Made by a program: the position numbers and the translations under genes. Below, piece after piece: positions 49,381 to 62,564 of a stretch of DNA of 64,000 bases (its first letter is position 1; every line of letters begins with the position of its first letter). The DNA is taken from positions 21,328,001 through 21,392,000 of the forward strand of contig NC_083566.1 of the NCBI RefSeq assembly GCF_019925205.1. Reading direction: 5' to 3'. The DNA comes from Metopolophium dirhodum (Eukaryota > Arthropoda > Insecta > Hemiptera > Aphididae). Under the pieces are notes generated by a model that worked only from the letters and a program-made list of their open reading frames with translations, was not told the DNA's origin and made no database searches.

Positions 49381-51852
49381 TAATAGTACTTACGTAATAT
49401 AACATACTTCACAGTTTACACACCTTATATTAATCATACTTTAGAGTTAATCATTATATCTTGGTTATTATATATTATATTTAGTGTGTTGAGTTTCGAC
49501 TCGAATGAATACAACCGCAGCAAACAATCGAAACGTGTTTTGTAGCAATAGCTCGCAATCGATTTTTTCCGAATGGATGATAAACTGATAACCCCAATGC
49601 ACTTGAACTGAGTTTATGTTTTTTCATGTATCCGAATAGACGAGGTGCACAGCCTCTCCACGAAACCGGTGTGCGAATGTGTGACCCCTTCCCCCTCCCT
49701 CCGGACACTGATCACCGAATTGATTGCACGGACAATACAATTATTAATCCGGCGCCCCGTAATGAATTGGTAAAAAGTTGTTTACGTTTGTTGTGTTCGG
49801 CTCAAGACGTGAAGATTTTTTTTTACATTTCCGCGTACCTATATACATATGCATATAATAACAGTCGTTAGGTTTTATGACAAAATGCAAATGAACGGCG
49901 CTTTGAATCTAAATATTATAAACCATATAAACATCTCGTTTCATTTTTTACACTTACTTGACGCCATATATAAATACATCGCCCAAACCTGTTATGCAAA
50001 ACCCGCGGATATTACTAAATGTTATTTATTAATGACAGTCTTAGAATGTCCATTGCAAATGTATTCGTACGATGTCGTCCGTGCAAACGTCCACCACATA
50101 CTATATACCATAATATATATATATTGTATACAACTATATTATAATTTATTATTAATATAATATATTATAGGCTACCCTGTGGACTTATTTGTTTATTCGC
50201 AGGGCTATCCTGTCGGATGTAGTGCAGTGTAACATTTTTTAATCTATCCGCTAAATATTTGGCTCAAACGGTAAACAAAAAAATTCATCACACCTGTTGT
50301 ATTGTTATGTGACATGAATCAGTGATACAGGTTGTATCTATCGGTATTCAGTATACAGATTTGCGTACATTTTTCGAATGCTGGTCGTATGATTACCTCA
50401 GGCTAGTCGTGCCTAATATTTTTTCACAGGTATATATTATTATTATGGTGAAACTTGTATTCCTACCAATTCTTTCCATTGGAACTTGGAAACGATAGAA
50501 GTGTTATTCAACCCGTTTTAGCCACCATTCTTCACCATTCTTCACAATTCAGAGTTCAAAATTACTCGGTAACAAGAACGACACTAAAACTGTATCGGCG
50601 CAATCGAAAATAGAACATTTTTATTTATCTATAGGTATACCTGAAATACCATCGTCTAAAAGAGCACAATATACGTTCTAGTGGAGACTAAATGTGCACA
50701 ATCCAAGCCACGTGCCTATATCCAAAAGAACACACTTCATTAAACTTTATATTATATAAATAAAATCTTTCTTTTATGTCTCTTATCCTTTTGATTGAAG
50801 TGTTGGAAGTACTATTTCAACAGCTCGTTGCTCAGCGTTTTCTAAATCAAATATTATTGCTTCAAGAAAACAAAACGTTTAGCCTTACATACATTTAACA
50901 GATATCTCCACATTGCAACACACAAAATATGTGTTGTCTTTGACGGAAAATAGGAAATTATTAATGATAAATAAATGCAACAATAAGCATGCATGGTGAT
51001 TGTTAGTAAAAATATTTTTAGTATAATGTGAAAGTTCCACACGTCGATATTAGTTGACAAATTTAAAAAATAAGTCTCAATTAGATTACAAGTTACATAT
51101 TATAAAACTGTCGTTATTGTAGCTATATGTACAAAAAGCGTTTGATTGTGCGAGTTGTAAAACATAATTACATAATTACTCAATAATAGTTAGATTCATG
51201 TAGGCTCAAGTCTATTGCGCCCATTGTGCCTATGAATTAAGTCTTATATAAAAGTACAAACTGCATACTGTGTTAAAACATTATTGTACAATTAATAAAA
51301 TAGTGAACAAAACATTTAGTTTTTATCACAAAACTTCGGTCGTGCTGTTTCTTTGAGAGGGCGCGAGGTTCGTTGTATAATATGTAGTTTTAATTCTGGA
51401 AGCGGTGGATTTTGCTGCATGGTTTTAATTAAGATCCGAATATGTGGTAACGAAATCACGCGCGGACGCAAAACGTATACCGGTGATGTAAATTGCTTTA
51501 CTGTCGACCATTAATATAATTCATTATAAACACACTTATATAGTTATATGCGCATTTACGATTTACAGGAAACGCGTTAGACGCCCCTTCGAGACGAAGA
51601 CCCAATTACTATTTGAGCGATTTGTATTAATTAGGGAGAAGCGCGATGCGACCGTCTTCGTTGGGCCGTCGGGGTAGTTATCGGAGTCCGTGTGTGCGTA
51701 TAACTACATATGTATATGTAGATTGTACATATATAGGTAATATCGATTATAATTTATATTATTATATATTATGATTATAATCGATTTGCTTTTAATGTGC
51801 AGTACAGTGACGATAAGATTATAATATATTATTATATTGCATCATCTGCCGC
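49381..51852. other. Non-coding DNA
   Basis: No supported gene; a 103-codon frame at 49849-50160 dissolves into AT-rich sequence. 49490-49800 and 51560-51690 are somewhat CpG-richer. Confidence 0.5.
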
Positions 51853-52048
51853 GTGTGAACCAGTGGCGTATCTCTACGGGGGCGATATGGGGGTCATATC
51901 CCCCCACCCGAGATCAAATTTTGTGCCCAATATAACATGTATATAATAATATGAACACTATAATAAATATGTATACTGATTGTGTATTAAAAATTGTATC
52001 CCCTCTCTCCCTTGAAAAAATCCTAGATACCATGCTACTGGTGTGAAC
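51853..52048. mobile_element. hAT non-autonomous element (51861-52040) with 8-bp duplication
   Basis: GTGTGAAC flanks both sides exactly (51853-51860 and 52041-52048). The left end is CAGTGGCGTATCTCTACGGG and the reversed right end is CAGTAGCATGGTATCTAGGA. The interior of about 180 bp is non-coding and has G- and C-rich runs (GGGGGTCATATCCCCCC). Exact 8-bp target duplication supports hAT. Confidence 0.88.
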
Positions 52049-53984
52049 AAACAATAAATTATGTTCAACCACAGAGTATATATAATGGAGTATATACGAT
52101 AAATATAATATAATATATGGAAACATAGTGATCATCATAAATGTTATAAATTAGGTATAATAATATGAAACCTCTGTACACGAAAAATAATGGAAATTTG
52201 AATCATTCACCGACTATATCATATTGACTGTTAATACCCTGATGACGATATGTTTGTAGTTTACATTACGAGTCAACAATCATTGAAAGTGTATTACACT
52301 TTGTGGGTTAGAGGGTTGTTGGAATATTTGGCTTTCACGAAGTTTATGTAGGTTATATATAATTTATGAATCATCAAACTCGATGAAAATGTAGAATTGC
52401 AGTAATTTATTGCACTGGAATTTAATTTGTACATTATCTACCCATCAAACGCTGTACATTATTATATATATGTGGTGGTGAGCTATAAACTGATACCTAC
52501 GTAATCAGAATCGTATAATTGCAATAGTAATTTGGTCAAAATGTACATTGTATCTACACTTAATGTTTGACTGGAAGCTGAAAGTCTAGAAGTTATCATT
52601 ACTAAAACTAGATAAAAAATCCACTGCCCCAAAAAAATTTTAAAAAATGTCCGGCTATGGTACTCCCATATAATATGAAATATGTAATTAATAATTATAT
52701 ATTATAATATGAATAAATGATAAACAAATAAAAAAAGAAATGTATTATTATTTTTTTTTTTTGGCAATGGGTAGTAATATTACATTAAAATTAGGCACTA
52801 CAGGAAATGAAACATTTAAGCAAACATTATATGCGTGCATATTTCATTTTCATAGTTTTAAAATTGACTACTGTTATTTTTCCACATGCATCGATTTTTT
52901 TATTATGTGTACTTATATTGTCTCAATTTGAAATAATTAAATGCAGATATATGACATTAAAATATATTGAAAATGTCGGGTTATCTGTAATTACACTAAC
53001 GTGCTTACCAAAATCAACAGGCCGGAAAGCTCGGAGGTTCATCCGGCACTGAAAATCTATTATGTCGTTATAATAATTATATTATACATTTAAATCCTTA
53101 CACCATATAATTTTCATCGAATTTTTGTAATAAATTTCTATACGAATTAACATTGTCCTTAATACTATCACAATGTCCACTATGAATGGCGCACCATAAA
53201 TTATAATACATTTATAGGAAATCTATTTAAAGTAACGTATACAGGGACTATTGTAGCATGATAGTATTACTATAGCCTATTTGCATATTTTATAGTTGCA
53301 TATTTAATTAAAATTGCAATCGACCGTCCTCGCATTTTCAATAAACCCATAGAGTAGGTATTAACTTATTGTAGCATAGGTATACCCTTTTAAATGCCAT
53401 TATTACATCATGCCATATAGTAGGTATAAGCTGTGGGTATTTAATCAAGAATGATTCACAGCCATAGTTAATTTATATTGGCATTTACCGATAGTTATCG
53501 ATGAGGTCATCAACAATAAACATATTATTTAATATTATTTAAATATTTTGAACGTATTTGACCACTGACGAGAAAATAAGTTGGATCCGTTTCTTAGTTT
53601 CTATATGCGAATATAATTTACAGAATATGGCTATTTACAAAATAAGTGCATAATATGACATTGTATTTCTCAAATTTTATTTGATAATTTTTGAAATATA
53701 TTTAACTCCTTAGTTATGTATTTGTTAATTATTGCTCTCTATATTTCGTGTTTCATATGAATCAAACGATAAGTAATAATAGGTAAGTGATAAAATCTTT
53801 TAAAACTAAAGTTTCTTGGTGCTTCCAAGTTTGAAACATTTTTAAAACCAAATCGTAATCACAATATACGCGTGAATTCGATATGTTTTATAGATACCCA
53901 TATATTGTGACGATTAACCACTAAAGCATAAGAACTAAACTAAAACATGGTAAGTTCGCTGAAAAATTAAAATAAATGAAAGAA
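52049..53984. other. AT-rich non-coding DNA
   Basis: Open frames at 52740-53052 (63 and 81 codons) are not recognisable. No other feature. Confidence 0.5.
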
Positions 53985-54090
53985 AAAAAGGTGGACAAGT
54001 GGGTACTACTCTGCTGCACAGTAGTTATAATGGATATTTGAATACAATGATAAACCATTGTATACGAAAAACGATTCTGAGTGGTTAGTG
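53985..54090 (+). repeat. Dispersed repeat family B, copy 6
   Basis: GTGGACAAGTGGGTACTACT, CTGCTGCACAGTAG, TTGAATACAATGATAAACCA, TTGTATACGAAAAACGATTC, TGAGTGG. It leads directly into a family A copy in the opposite orientation. Confidence 0.78.
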
Positions 54091-54395
54091 TAGTCCTTAA
54101 ACTATTATTATTTTTTATTCGTTGCTATGGTGATAAGCAAATCGTTAGAAATTAAAATCCCATTTTTAGCGGCTTTTCGTAATTTGTCGGTAGTTTTTCT
54201 CGACGCTTTCTTAAAATACTTGGAATTTTCAACTTTGACCTCCCAAAAGTACCAACTAAGTTCACTTTTCTATCAGAAAAGATGCTGATCTCAAAAGTCG
54301 AAACATGCTTACTATCTGAAATGTTGCTGACAGACGGAAAAATAAACACACATCATTGTGAAACCAATACATTATTTCACTCCACTCAGAATCTA
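54091..54395 (-). repeat. Dispersed repeat family A, copy 3
   Basis: Reverse complement begins GATTCTGAGTGGAGTGAAAT and contains CACAATGATGTGTGTTTATT, CCGTCTGTCAGC, AACTTTTGAGATCAGC and TTAATTTCTAACGATTTGCT. With the B copy at 53985 it makes an arrangement bounded by GATTCTGAGTGG (about 54074) and CCACTCAGAATC (about 54392), the same as at 62478-62858. Confidence 0.75.
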
Positions 54396-56103
54396 AAATT
54401 TAATTTGTAAAAATGATAATAATTTAAGGCAGGTAGGTACCTAAATATCTAATCATTAATAATTTTGATACGTATTCACGTGAAGACATTTTTAATAGAC
54501 AAGTCAAGCATGGTTGAAGGGCACCGAAAAATAAATTATACAACTAAGTAAATGAAAGGAAAAAAAATATTCCATTCATAGAAAAATTAGTAATAATTAT
54601 TGGTACCTAATTATTATTATTTATTTTTAAATGTATGCAATAAAAGACATTTTTTTAATATTTTATTTTTAATGAAAATAAAAAAATAATATATATATAT
54701 GAGTATATTATTTTGTACCTGTCTTCTGGTTGTAATTGTAGAAATCTTACCTGATTAGACTTTATATGATTTATATTATCAGTGTTATAAGTTACGAATG
54801 AAATCAAGTATAAAATCAACATAATATGACGTGGAAAATATATCGACATATTTTTATCAAACTATTACATAAAATTGTCATTTGTCAATAAGAGTAAATG
54901 TGTAATAGTCGCTTATTGGCTGTAAGTTCTTTTTTTAATGTATGTTTATTAATATTTATTGATAAGTATAATGTATAGTAGTAGTACCACAGAATATTTA
55001 TTCTGTGGTAATACAATCACTTATTAGTTAATAGATACCAACCAACATTATACATTATATTATATTATTAACTATTTAACTTGAGCAAACATTCATTTTT
55101 GTGTAAACAATTGATTTGAACAATTAAAGGCGTAGAACCATATTGTTTGACGTGTAGAGACATTTTATATTTATAACTATACCTATGCTGCAAGCAGTTG
55201 ATACATTTAAAATTAAAATAAAACTATACTACAGTACAAGATATAACTATACTAACTATGTTGTGTTTCATTACAAAATTACCTTGAGTCGGTAATCTCT
55301 ATTTTGACAATAGTATATCAAATTAATTTTTTAACTGCCTTAATTGATTATTGTTCTTCTGCAAGGAACGGACTTTTTCATCAACATATTTGTACAAGCG
55401 TTCAGCTATACTTATAATTTCTTGTGATAGTTACCAAAATAACTAAATATAAATAAAAGTGTTTGTATAATATACGAAGCATCTAATTTATATTTTTTAA
55501 TTAATCTTAACATCAGGGTTGGACGGAGGCGCCAGGAAAATAGTTTGGCTACAGGCGTATAATGTTTTAATCCAGCACTAATGAATAAAATATAAAGGTG
55601 TACAATGTGTCTACCTTCGTGAATGTTTAATGACAAACTATTGTTTGACAACCCAACACATTTTGAAACCGACGTGCACGTGGTTATAGACGAAAACCGA
55701 AAAATGTGTTGTGTGCAGCCATATGTATAAAAATATATACTATGAATTATGATGTATCTACCTGTAATGCTTGCAGTCATCGTATTATGCATACCCGCCG
55801 GCCGCCATCTACAACTCTCCAGCTCTGCAGTCCACTATGGCTGCTATTTAAACATTTAAATTAAAAAAAAATCTATTGAAATACTTGGTGGAAATTATAG
55901 TGATTCAACTTTATAAATATTGACATAAATGATCTCTATGACTCTATATAGTATATATAGGGGGGGGGGGGGCTATTGAACCTGGAGTACAGGGGCCCGG
56001 ATATTTAAGGACCCGAAAAATGAATTTGTAATTTTTAAAACACTTATTTTATATTTAATAATATTTTATGATATAAATGTGTTTTATAATATATATCAAT
56101 GTA
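54396..56103. other. AT-rich non-coding DNA with a short perfect hairpin
   Basis: A 26-nt hairpin, TACCACAGAATA-TT-TATTCTGTGGTA, lies at 54985-55010. The 126-codon minus-strand frame at 55412-55792 has no recognisable domain. A 13-base G run is at 55960-55972, followed by a GGGGCCCGG patch reminiscent of hAT interiors. Confidence 0.5.
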
Positions 56104-56175
56104 TTAAGAGGACGTCACACTCACATGTGTTGTCTCCGTCTTACAAAATATGTACAACATAGCAAAAACTGTTTG
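56104..56175 (+). mobile_element. Left end of an FB-1-like TTAA element
   Basis: TTAA (56104-56107) is followed by GAGGACGTCACACTCACATG, TGTTGTCTCCGTCTTACAAA, then GTACAACATAGC. The same terminal sequence appears inverted at 60455-60504. Either a solo end or one end of a 4.4-kb unit. Confidence 0.65.
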
Positions 56176-59069
56176 GTGTGAAGTAATTTTGTTATTTTAA
56201 TGTGTGGGTTAGCCATTGGTTACTTAGAAATCGTGTATGAGGCACCCGTATTTTAGTTAAATGGTTATAATGTTTATGAAATGTATAGGACGTTACAAGT
56301 ATGTTATTGACATTCAACATGGTTAAAAACAAAATCCCTCTTATATAAACTGAGCTACCTAACATTCGATTCAAGCATTTTCAAGCAAATTAGACTTCAA
56401 GATAATATTTGAATTGAATGGCATAATTTTATATCAGTAATTGCGTCATAAGAATAATAAAACAGTTGGATCTCAGTCCGATTTCAGGAAATAATGGTAT
56501 TTTCCAGTAGACACCTGAGCGTAAGTTTAATGTACATACCTACCGAAATTTAGTTAAAATTTGTTCAACTGGCGCTGGACACTCCTTATCAGCCATCAGG
56601 TACTATCGATATGTGTTTTTAGTTTTCATGCGTTTACGTATAGTTTCGTCTTTTTATAACTAGTATATTTTTCGGATTAGACCACATGATCACAGACGGA
56701 TGATAACATTTAATACCATATTGTAACGCATATTAACCACTCCTAATTTTGATCCTGGTATTGGCTATGGTCTTTGTTTTATGTATTTGTCAGTATTTCA
56801 CTGGATTTTCCATTAGAATCCTTTTACTGGACAGGGTATTGTCAAAAAAATGTAGAAACGTATTATTAATATTGGTCAAATGTGTTAATCACATTTCTAA
56901 AATGTGATCCGTGTCGTGTGTTCGTCACTAAAACACTAATGGTGGATAATCTGATTCCTTATCTCCTCACTTGGACTTGGTTAGAGCAATAGAGCTTAGT
57001 AGCTTATCGAAGTGGTGATACTGGCTTGGATTTTGAACGATTAATATCTTGGTCATTATGACTTGTTTTGGCTCTAACGAAGTTTTGACGTATCTACTTT
57101 TGGTGGATTGGTGAAGCCAGTCGTATTATTATAGTATAAGTATTTTTTATATTCAATTAAATTAACTTATTGCTTGTGGTTTAACTTGTTTTTTTTTATT
57201 ACAGATAAACTTTTAAAAATTATTTTTACAATGATTTACCGCTTTTAAATTCAAATTTACATAGCGTCTTTTGTTTGTGTGATCAATGGTTCACCGCGTT
57301 AGCTGCACCTTCGGGTGTCAGTGATGTCACTGTCTATCTCAGTTGTTTGATGTTGAATTATTACACATCATGAGGTAAAATAGTAAGTTATATTTTATCA
57401 ATTTTATTAAGTAGTCTTATATTATCATATAGTATAACTAGTATAAGCTGTATTATATACCTAGTCTATAATACTATAATTCATTGATGTTTTTATCTAG
57501 GATTTTGGTATTACCCAATAATATGAACACCTACTCGTATCTATATTCGATATACCTATAATATTATACCAAACAGTAGGTATTTAAGTTAGCTTAGAAT
57601 ACATTTATATATAGTATTCAAATATCCAAAATGTCCTTAAAAGTTTTAATTTCAAATACTGTTAAACACTAAAAAAAGTGGAGGGATGGTTACTTCCTTT
57701 CACTTCAGTCACTGACGATGATAATAAATGAAAATACCTACATCTATACCTAGTCGTGTACTCGTTTCTATATTATTATAGAATTATACGGTTCCGTTAT
57801 AGGTGAATTTCAACGTACCATCCGCTACCACCATTATATGAATTGATTTTAATTGGGTTGAACAAAATGGCAATTGATTCACAATCACAATATGTCTAGA
57901 AATTAATTCAGTCGTCGATAACCGTCTTACACATATATAATGTTGAGAGGAAAAAAATAAGAATAAAATGAAAACGCCAACGCCGGGCATTCAATCGCTC
58001 CACCGGCTATATATTTATATATTATATATGTATACCTACATACATCTACAGAGCGTACAGTTAAATTGATTAACTGAGATCTCGAGAGCTTCTGCGACCG
58101 AGTTATTATGTAACCAAAGCTGCGTGGTGTTTAGAGACAATGAACAAGTAGCCACTCGAAATCGAGTCAAGTGGACGAGGATGACAAAAAAAAAAAAAAA
58201 AGAAGAATAAGAAGAAAAAGAAAAAGTTAATCTGTATGACGTCAATGCGAAGCCATTGATAATAATATTATACATAAAAAACACTTACTAATGTACATGC
58301 CTACTATAAAATACATACATACAAATATTATATATATATATAGTATTATAGTTAATATAATAATAACACACACACGCACACACACGTATTATATACGATA
58401 AAACACGCCGCAGGTTAATACGGATAATTGGTTTACCCGTCACGAACAAAAAACTCCCGAAGTAGTTTATATACCTACATAATTTATGTAGGTATTATTA
58501 TAATATGTCGAGTTGCGTGTATTATAATGATACCAAAATCCTAAATCGATCGATTCGCGGCTTTTGGGCCTTCGCTGCTGCAGGTATCCAATTATTGGCA
58601 ATTCGTTGGTGGGACAAAATATGTGTTTGACAATGTGTTTTTTGGTCGACCCGTAGCTGTCACGGGAATCGACCGATCTCGTATTATTATTATACAATAT
58701 TACCTTATATAATATAATATAATATAGTGTAATAAATATTGTGTATAGTAAGAGAGGTGTGAGAAAGGCCACAGACAAATGAGTATAACGAAGGAAGAAG
58801 TGCGTGCGTGAATTCTCTGCGGAGCGATGAAAAAATCACTGACAAAATTCAATTGGTAGTACATACCTATATACACTCTGTTTTATATTAATAAAAACAT
58901 ATATTATATTACATACGTTCGAAAAATGTATGCCGTTTTGTGCACTTGCGGAAATTTTTTTTCACTCATTTTAAAATTCATCGAAATAGAAAAACTGATA
59001 CTCGAGTACTAGTATTTATATACATACATTTTATGATTTATTTCTAGACAGTTGCCTGTTCAGAGAGAG
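56176..59069. other. AT-rich non-coding DNA
   Basis: No supported gene. A perfect 25-nt hairpin, ATACCTACATAA-T-TTATGTAGGTAT, is at 58471-58495, and a CA-rich microsatellite at 58365-58385. Confidence 0.5.
58365..58385. repeat. (CA)n microsatellite, one interruption
   Basis: ACACACACAC GC ACACACAC pattern. Confidence 0.85.
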
Positions 59070-59149
59070 GAGCCGCCCGTGATCGAGATTCGAACCAGCG
59101 ACGGTCTTCGTCGGAACCGACGCCTCAGTCCACTCGGCCACTCCGTCCC
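59070..59149 (-). mobile_element. tRNA-like SINE head, solo
   Basis: On the minus strand GACGGAGTGGCCGAGTGGAC starts a sequence highly similar to the first 80 bases of the SINE at 7741-8120. Box A is TGGCCGAGTGG (59130-59140) and box B is GGTTCGAATCT (59086-59096). The region where an anticodon arm should be (GTCGGTTCCGAC) folds on itself with no seven-base loop, so it is not a functional tRNA. The SINE body is absent after GGGCGGC. Either a truncated SINE copy or a member of the tRNA-like source family. Confidence 0.75.
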
Positions 59150-60454
59150 CCTATAAATATAATTATTTCCTGACGAAACCACGAAACTATGGTAACGGAA
59201 AGACCCGAAGGATTAACAAAAATATTTTAAGATAAAATGGAAAACAGAAATCCAATATAATATTACTCAGTTTGAAGGTTGTACGGTGATAATTGAATCT
59301 CCCCAGACACCCGTCTGGCTGTATTTTATTTTAATATACTTTATATTGTATGATAGTAATAATAATTAAAAAACCTATCATATTGCATGTATTATGTTTT
59401 TGAGACGAATTTATAATTTATTGTTTAATTTTTCAATTCGATTTTCTAATTAAGTTTATTATTGCGTGGTTGTGAGATATTTTTAATTACAATATATAAA
59501 AACTAATTTGAATAATAATCAAATGTTCACGAGCTTAATAGTTTTAAATAATTTTCTCGTTTTTTTTTTTTTTTTTTTATATTAGCGTGTTTTTGTGGTA
59601 TTTTTTATTCATTTATTTTAGTCATATATACATAAGTCACGACTCGTACTGAAACTAATGAATACAGAATAGCATCTATTATTCAACTGACTTTGTTATT
59701 ACAATATATATATTATAGTCGGCGTATGTATACAGCGTGTTGTATTTAAGTAGATTGGCTTCAAAATTCCTACGCGTTTTTCATTTGTAGGTATACTGCC
59801 TAATAATGTGATACAATTAGCACAATTCAACGTCCGTTATTCAGAAATAATTGTTTCGAAATTCCGTCTCGTGTTGACCTTTTCTTGTTGTCCGTTTTTT
59901 TCTTTATGTATAATATACTACCGCTTTTATTACTTGGGATATTATAAATTTATAACTCTAATCGTATTGTATAGGGATTAACTGTGCGGCAATATGCTTA
60001 TGTGCATGTAATATACCTGTATAATATCTTATGTAATATATTCATAAACTGCGGTACATTTAATTATGCATTTCAATTGAAATTCGTATTTATATGAATT
60101 TTGCCGAGTCTAGTAATTTGTGTTTTCTTGAAAAATTTGAAGGCTACGGATTGTTCATCTTGGTTCTCCACGTAAGTCAATATTGTTGTATTGTTGACTG
60201 TTGTTTATACTAATTATATATTTTGATAAGCCTTAACTACGATAATAAATCATCTAATAATCGTGATTAGTTATTTATATATACTTCACTGTAAATTAAA
60301 AAACTTAAAAATAATAATATCAACAAAACCCTCTGAGATGTTCTAGATAATATTCTTACCTTTAAATTTTATAAGAGTTTTTATCAGTTAATACGGTTCA
60401 ATCTTTTTTTATAAATTACAGAGTAAAATGTGTTAACGTGAACGTAAAATTGTA
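59150..60454. other. AT-rich non-coding DNA
   Basis: A 19-base T run (59560-59578) is the only clear feature. Confidence 0.5.
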
Positions 60455-60508
60455 ATGTTGTACGTTTGTAAGACGGAGACAATGAATGCCCGTGTGGCGT
60501 CCTCTTAA
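60455..60508 (-). mobile_element. Right end of an FB-1-like TTAA element
   Basis: Read on the minus strand, TTAA (60505-60508) is followed by GAGGACGCCACACGGGCATT, CATTGTCTCCGTCTTACAAA, then CGTACAACATTAC. It matches 56104-56160 in inverted orientation and the right end of FB-1 at 4216. Confidence 0.65.
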
Positions 60509-61936
60509 ACACGACATGAGTAACGTCGTAAACGACTTTAAAAATGTATTTAAAATTGTATAAAATAAAAATAGAAATTTGAATAGAAAACCACAAGTTT
60601 TCAAACTTATTTTCTACTTACAGGACGGACCTGCAGGTGTTCTAAAATAGTAGTATTGTTCACACAGAGCCCCCTCTGCTGTCGGCTATACAGGGAAAAA
60701 AAGTGTTCTAAAATGACTAAAATTATTTGAAAACATATCTTTCACTAATAGGTTATTTAATTTTTGTATGAACAGATATTATTTGTACACATTTTTTCTA
60801 GGACATTCGGACACTTGTCTTACATCTATTTATTATTGAACATTAAACAATATAGGTAGGTTATATAATAAATTTCATTGATTAATATTTCGATTCAACA
60901 ATATTATCAAACAGTTTGAGTGAAATAATATAAACGATTTATTCTCCAGTCATTGTTTTTCAGTAGTGTTCTAGTTTTCCACCATTATAGTATCCAATTG
61001 TATAGATAAAAGAGGGATTATCTCAAACTTTTTAAATCGTTGGTGGATTTAAACTAGATGATAAGATAAGTACATATATATTGAGGAATACTGCAAGGGT
61101 CGATCAATTTATTATATTTTCTATATTATTATGGTATCGGTTCAAGTTGTATGTTTGGAATCGACTTTGCACCACACAATTGAAAATAATATGTACTCGT
61201 CATTTAAAATATATACAATAATATCATAATAACAAAAGTTAGAACGGGTCAAATGCATTAATTTATACATAAAAGGTAAGTAGGCACCTATACTTATTAA
61301 TCAACACTAACGCGTTAAAAGGTTAATAAATTGTAAAATTGAGATGGTATTAAATTACCGGATATCGCTACTGTTGTATCGCGTGCACGTCATAATCATG
61401 TGACGAAAAAACAATATGGTCGTAATAATTATATAATAAATGAACAAATCTGCGATTTCGTCGGTCACGTGTTTAATAATAATATGCAAACCGTGATATA
61501 AATCCAATCAACCGACTCGTATATTTATGGGCGAACAGTTGTATAGACTGTAGTTATATAGTAGTAACACGCGAACACATACCTAACTAAACATCATAGT
61601 AGCGATAATGAGCCTCAAAAGTTAAGGCATAATATTATATACAATATGTTGTAAAGGTACATACTGTATACACGACTGTGATAAAGGCTGTACGACTCGA
61701 ACCCAAAACCATCCTTAACTGCGCACTCCGAGCATGTATAGGACTGTGCAGGCGAAATCGTCACGTTGAAATAAATTCATTTTGGTTCAAATAAATTGCT
61801 TAGGTGCACGGCTTATCGATTTCCATTGGACTACATCAATCTTGGGGTTAAGCCATGTGAAAACGGTTCGGTCTCCATGTAGAGTGATTCATCCGAAAAA
61901 AAAATTTAAAAGGTGCATGGGAATTGTGTATGTTGG
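60509..61936. other. AT-rich non-coding DNA
   Basis: No gene or clear element. Confidence 0.5.
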
Positions 61937-62060
61937 CAGGGCCGTATTTAAACATTTTGCGCCCCGATACAACATATTTTGTCTCGCTACCACCCAAAAA
62001 AAGTTATTAATGTAAGGTATAACTACCCCTAACCCCTATACGAGGTCTTATAACAGGTAT
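61937..62060 (+). mobile_element. Possible left end of a hAT-like element
   Basis: CAGGGCCGTATTTAAACATT, then TTTGCGCCCCGATAC, is typical of the CAGGGCCG group of hAT ends, but no matching right end is present. Weakly supported. Confidence 0.35.
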
Positions 62061-62173
62061 CTTTCAATGTTTTCTGTATGTTGGGCAGTCGCGTTTCTCT
62101 GTTTTTCCTTTTCTATGTCAGACTTATGGGAAAACATGGCGGTAGCGAGTCACCGTGTGCCAATACTGTTTTC

Positions 62174-62181
62174 CACCGACA
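62174..62181. repeat. 8-bp target site duplication, left copy
   Basis: CACCGACA directly before the left end of the hAT element; identical to 63192-63199. Confidence 0.9.
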
Positions 62182-62367
62182 CAGTGGCGTATTTAGGAAT
62201 TTGTCATGGGGAGGGTCCAGATAGTTTTCAGAAAACTGAGCCACGAAGGCAAAGCCCCCCATACCACCCAATTTATTAAATAAATATACCATATTTATAA
62301 GACGATATAAAATGTATGAGTTTTTAATTATTAAATAATAATATGTCCTACAAAACAAATTTAAAAA

Positions 62368-62500
62368 GCGGGTAAGTGGATGTTGCTTTGCTGTACAGTA
62401 GGTTACATGTGGGTCAATGTATAATGGGTTGTATTAAACTTGAATTCAATGATATAATAACATTGTATAAGAAAAACGATTCTGAGCGGAGACGGTTTGT
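62368..62500 (+). repeat. Dispersed repeat family B, copy 7
   Basis: GCGGGTAAGTGGATGTTGCT, TTGCTGTACAGTAGGTTACA, TTGAATTCAATGATATAATA, ACGATTCTGAGCGGAGACGG. Lies inside the hAT element. Confidence 0.8.
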
Positions 62501-62564
62501 CAATCTGAATATTTTATATTGTTATTATTTATTATAGCCTGTAAGTTGAATTGATATTGAAATT

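Noticed and set aside
55412..55792. 126-codon minus-strand frame
   Set aside because: One of the longest frames in the window, but no recognisable motif, AT-driven composition and no flanking signals; also CAGGGTTGGACGG and TTTAATCCAGCAC inside it hint at a decayed element.
59070..59149. Functional tRNA gene
   Set aside because: The anticodon arm self-pairs without a proper loop, and the sequence matches the SINE head at 8.1 kb.
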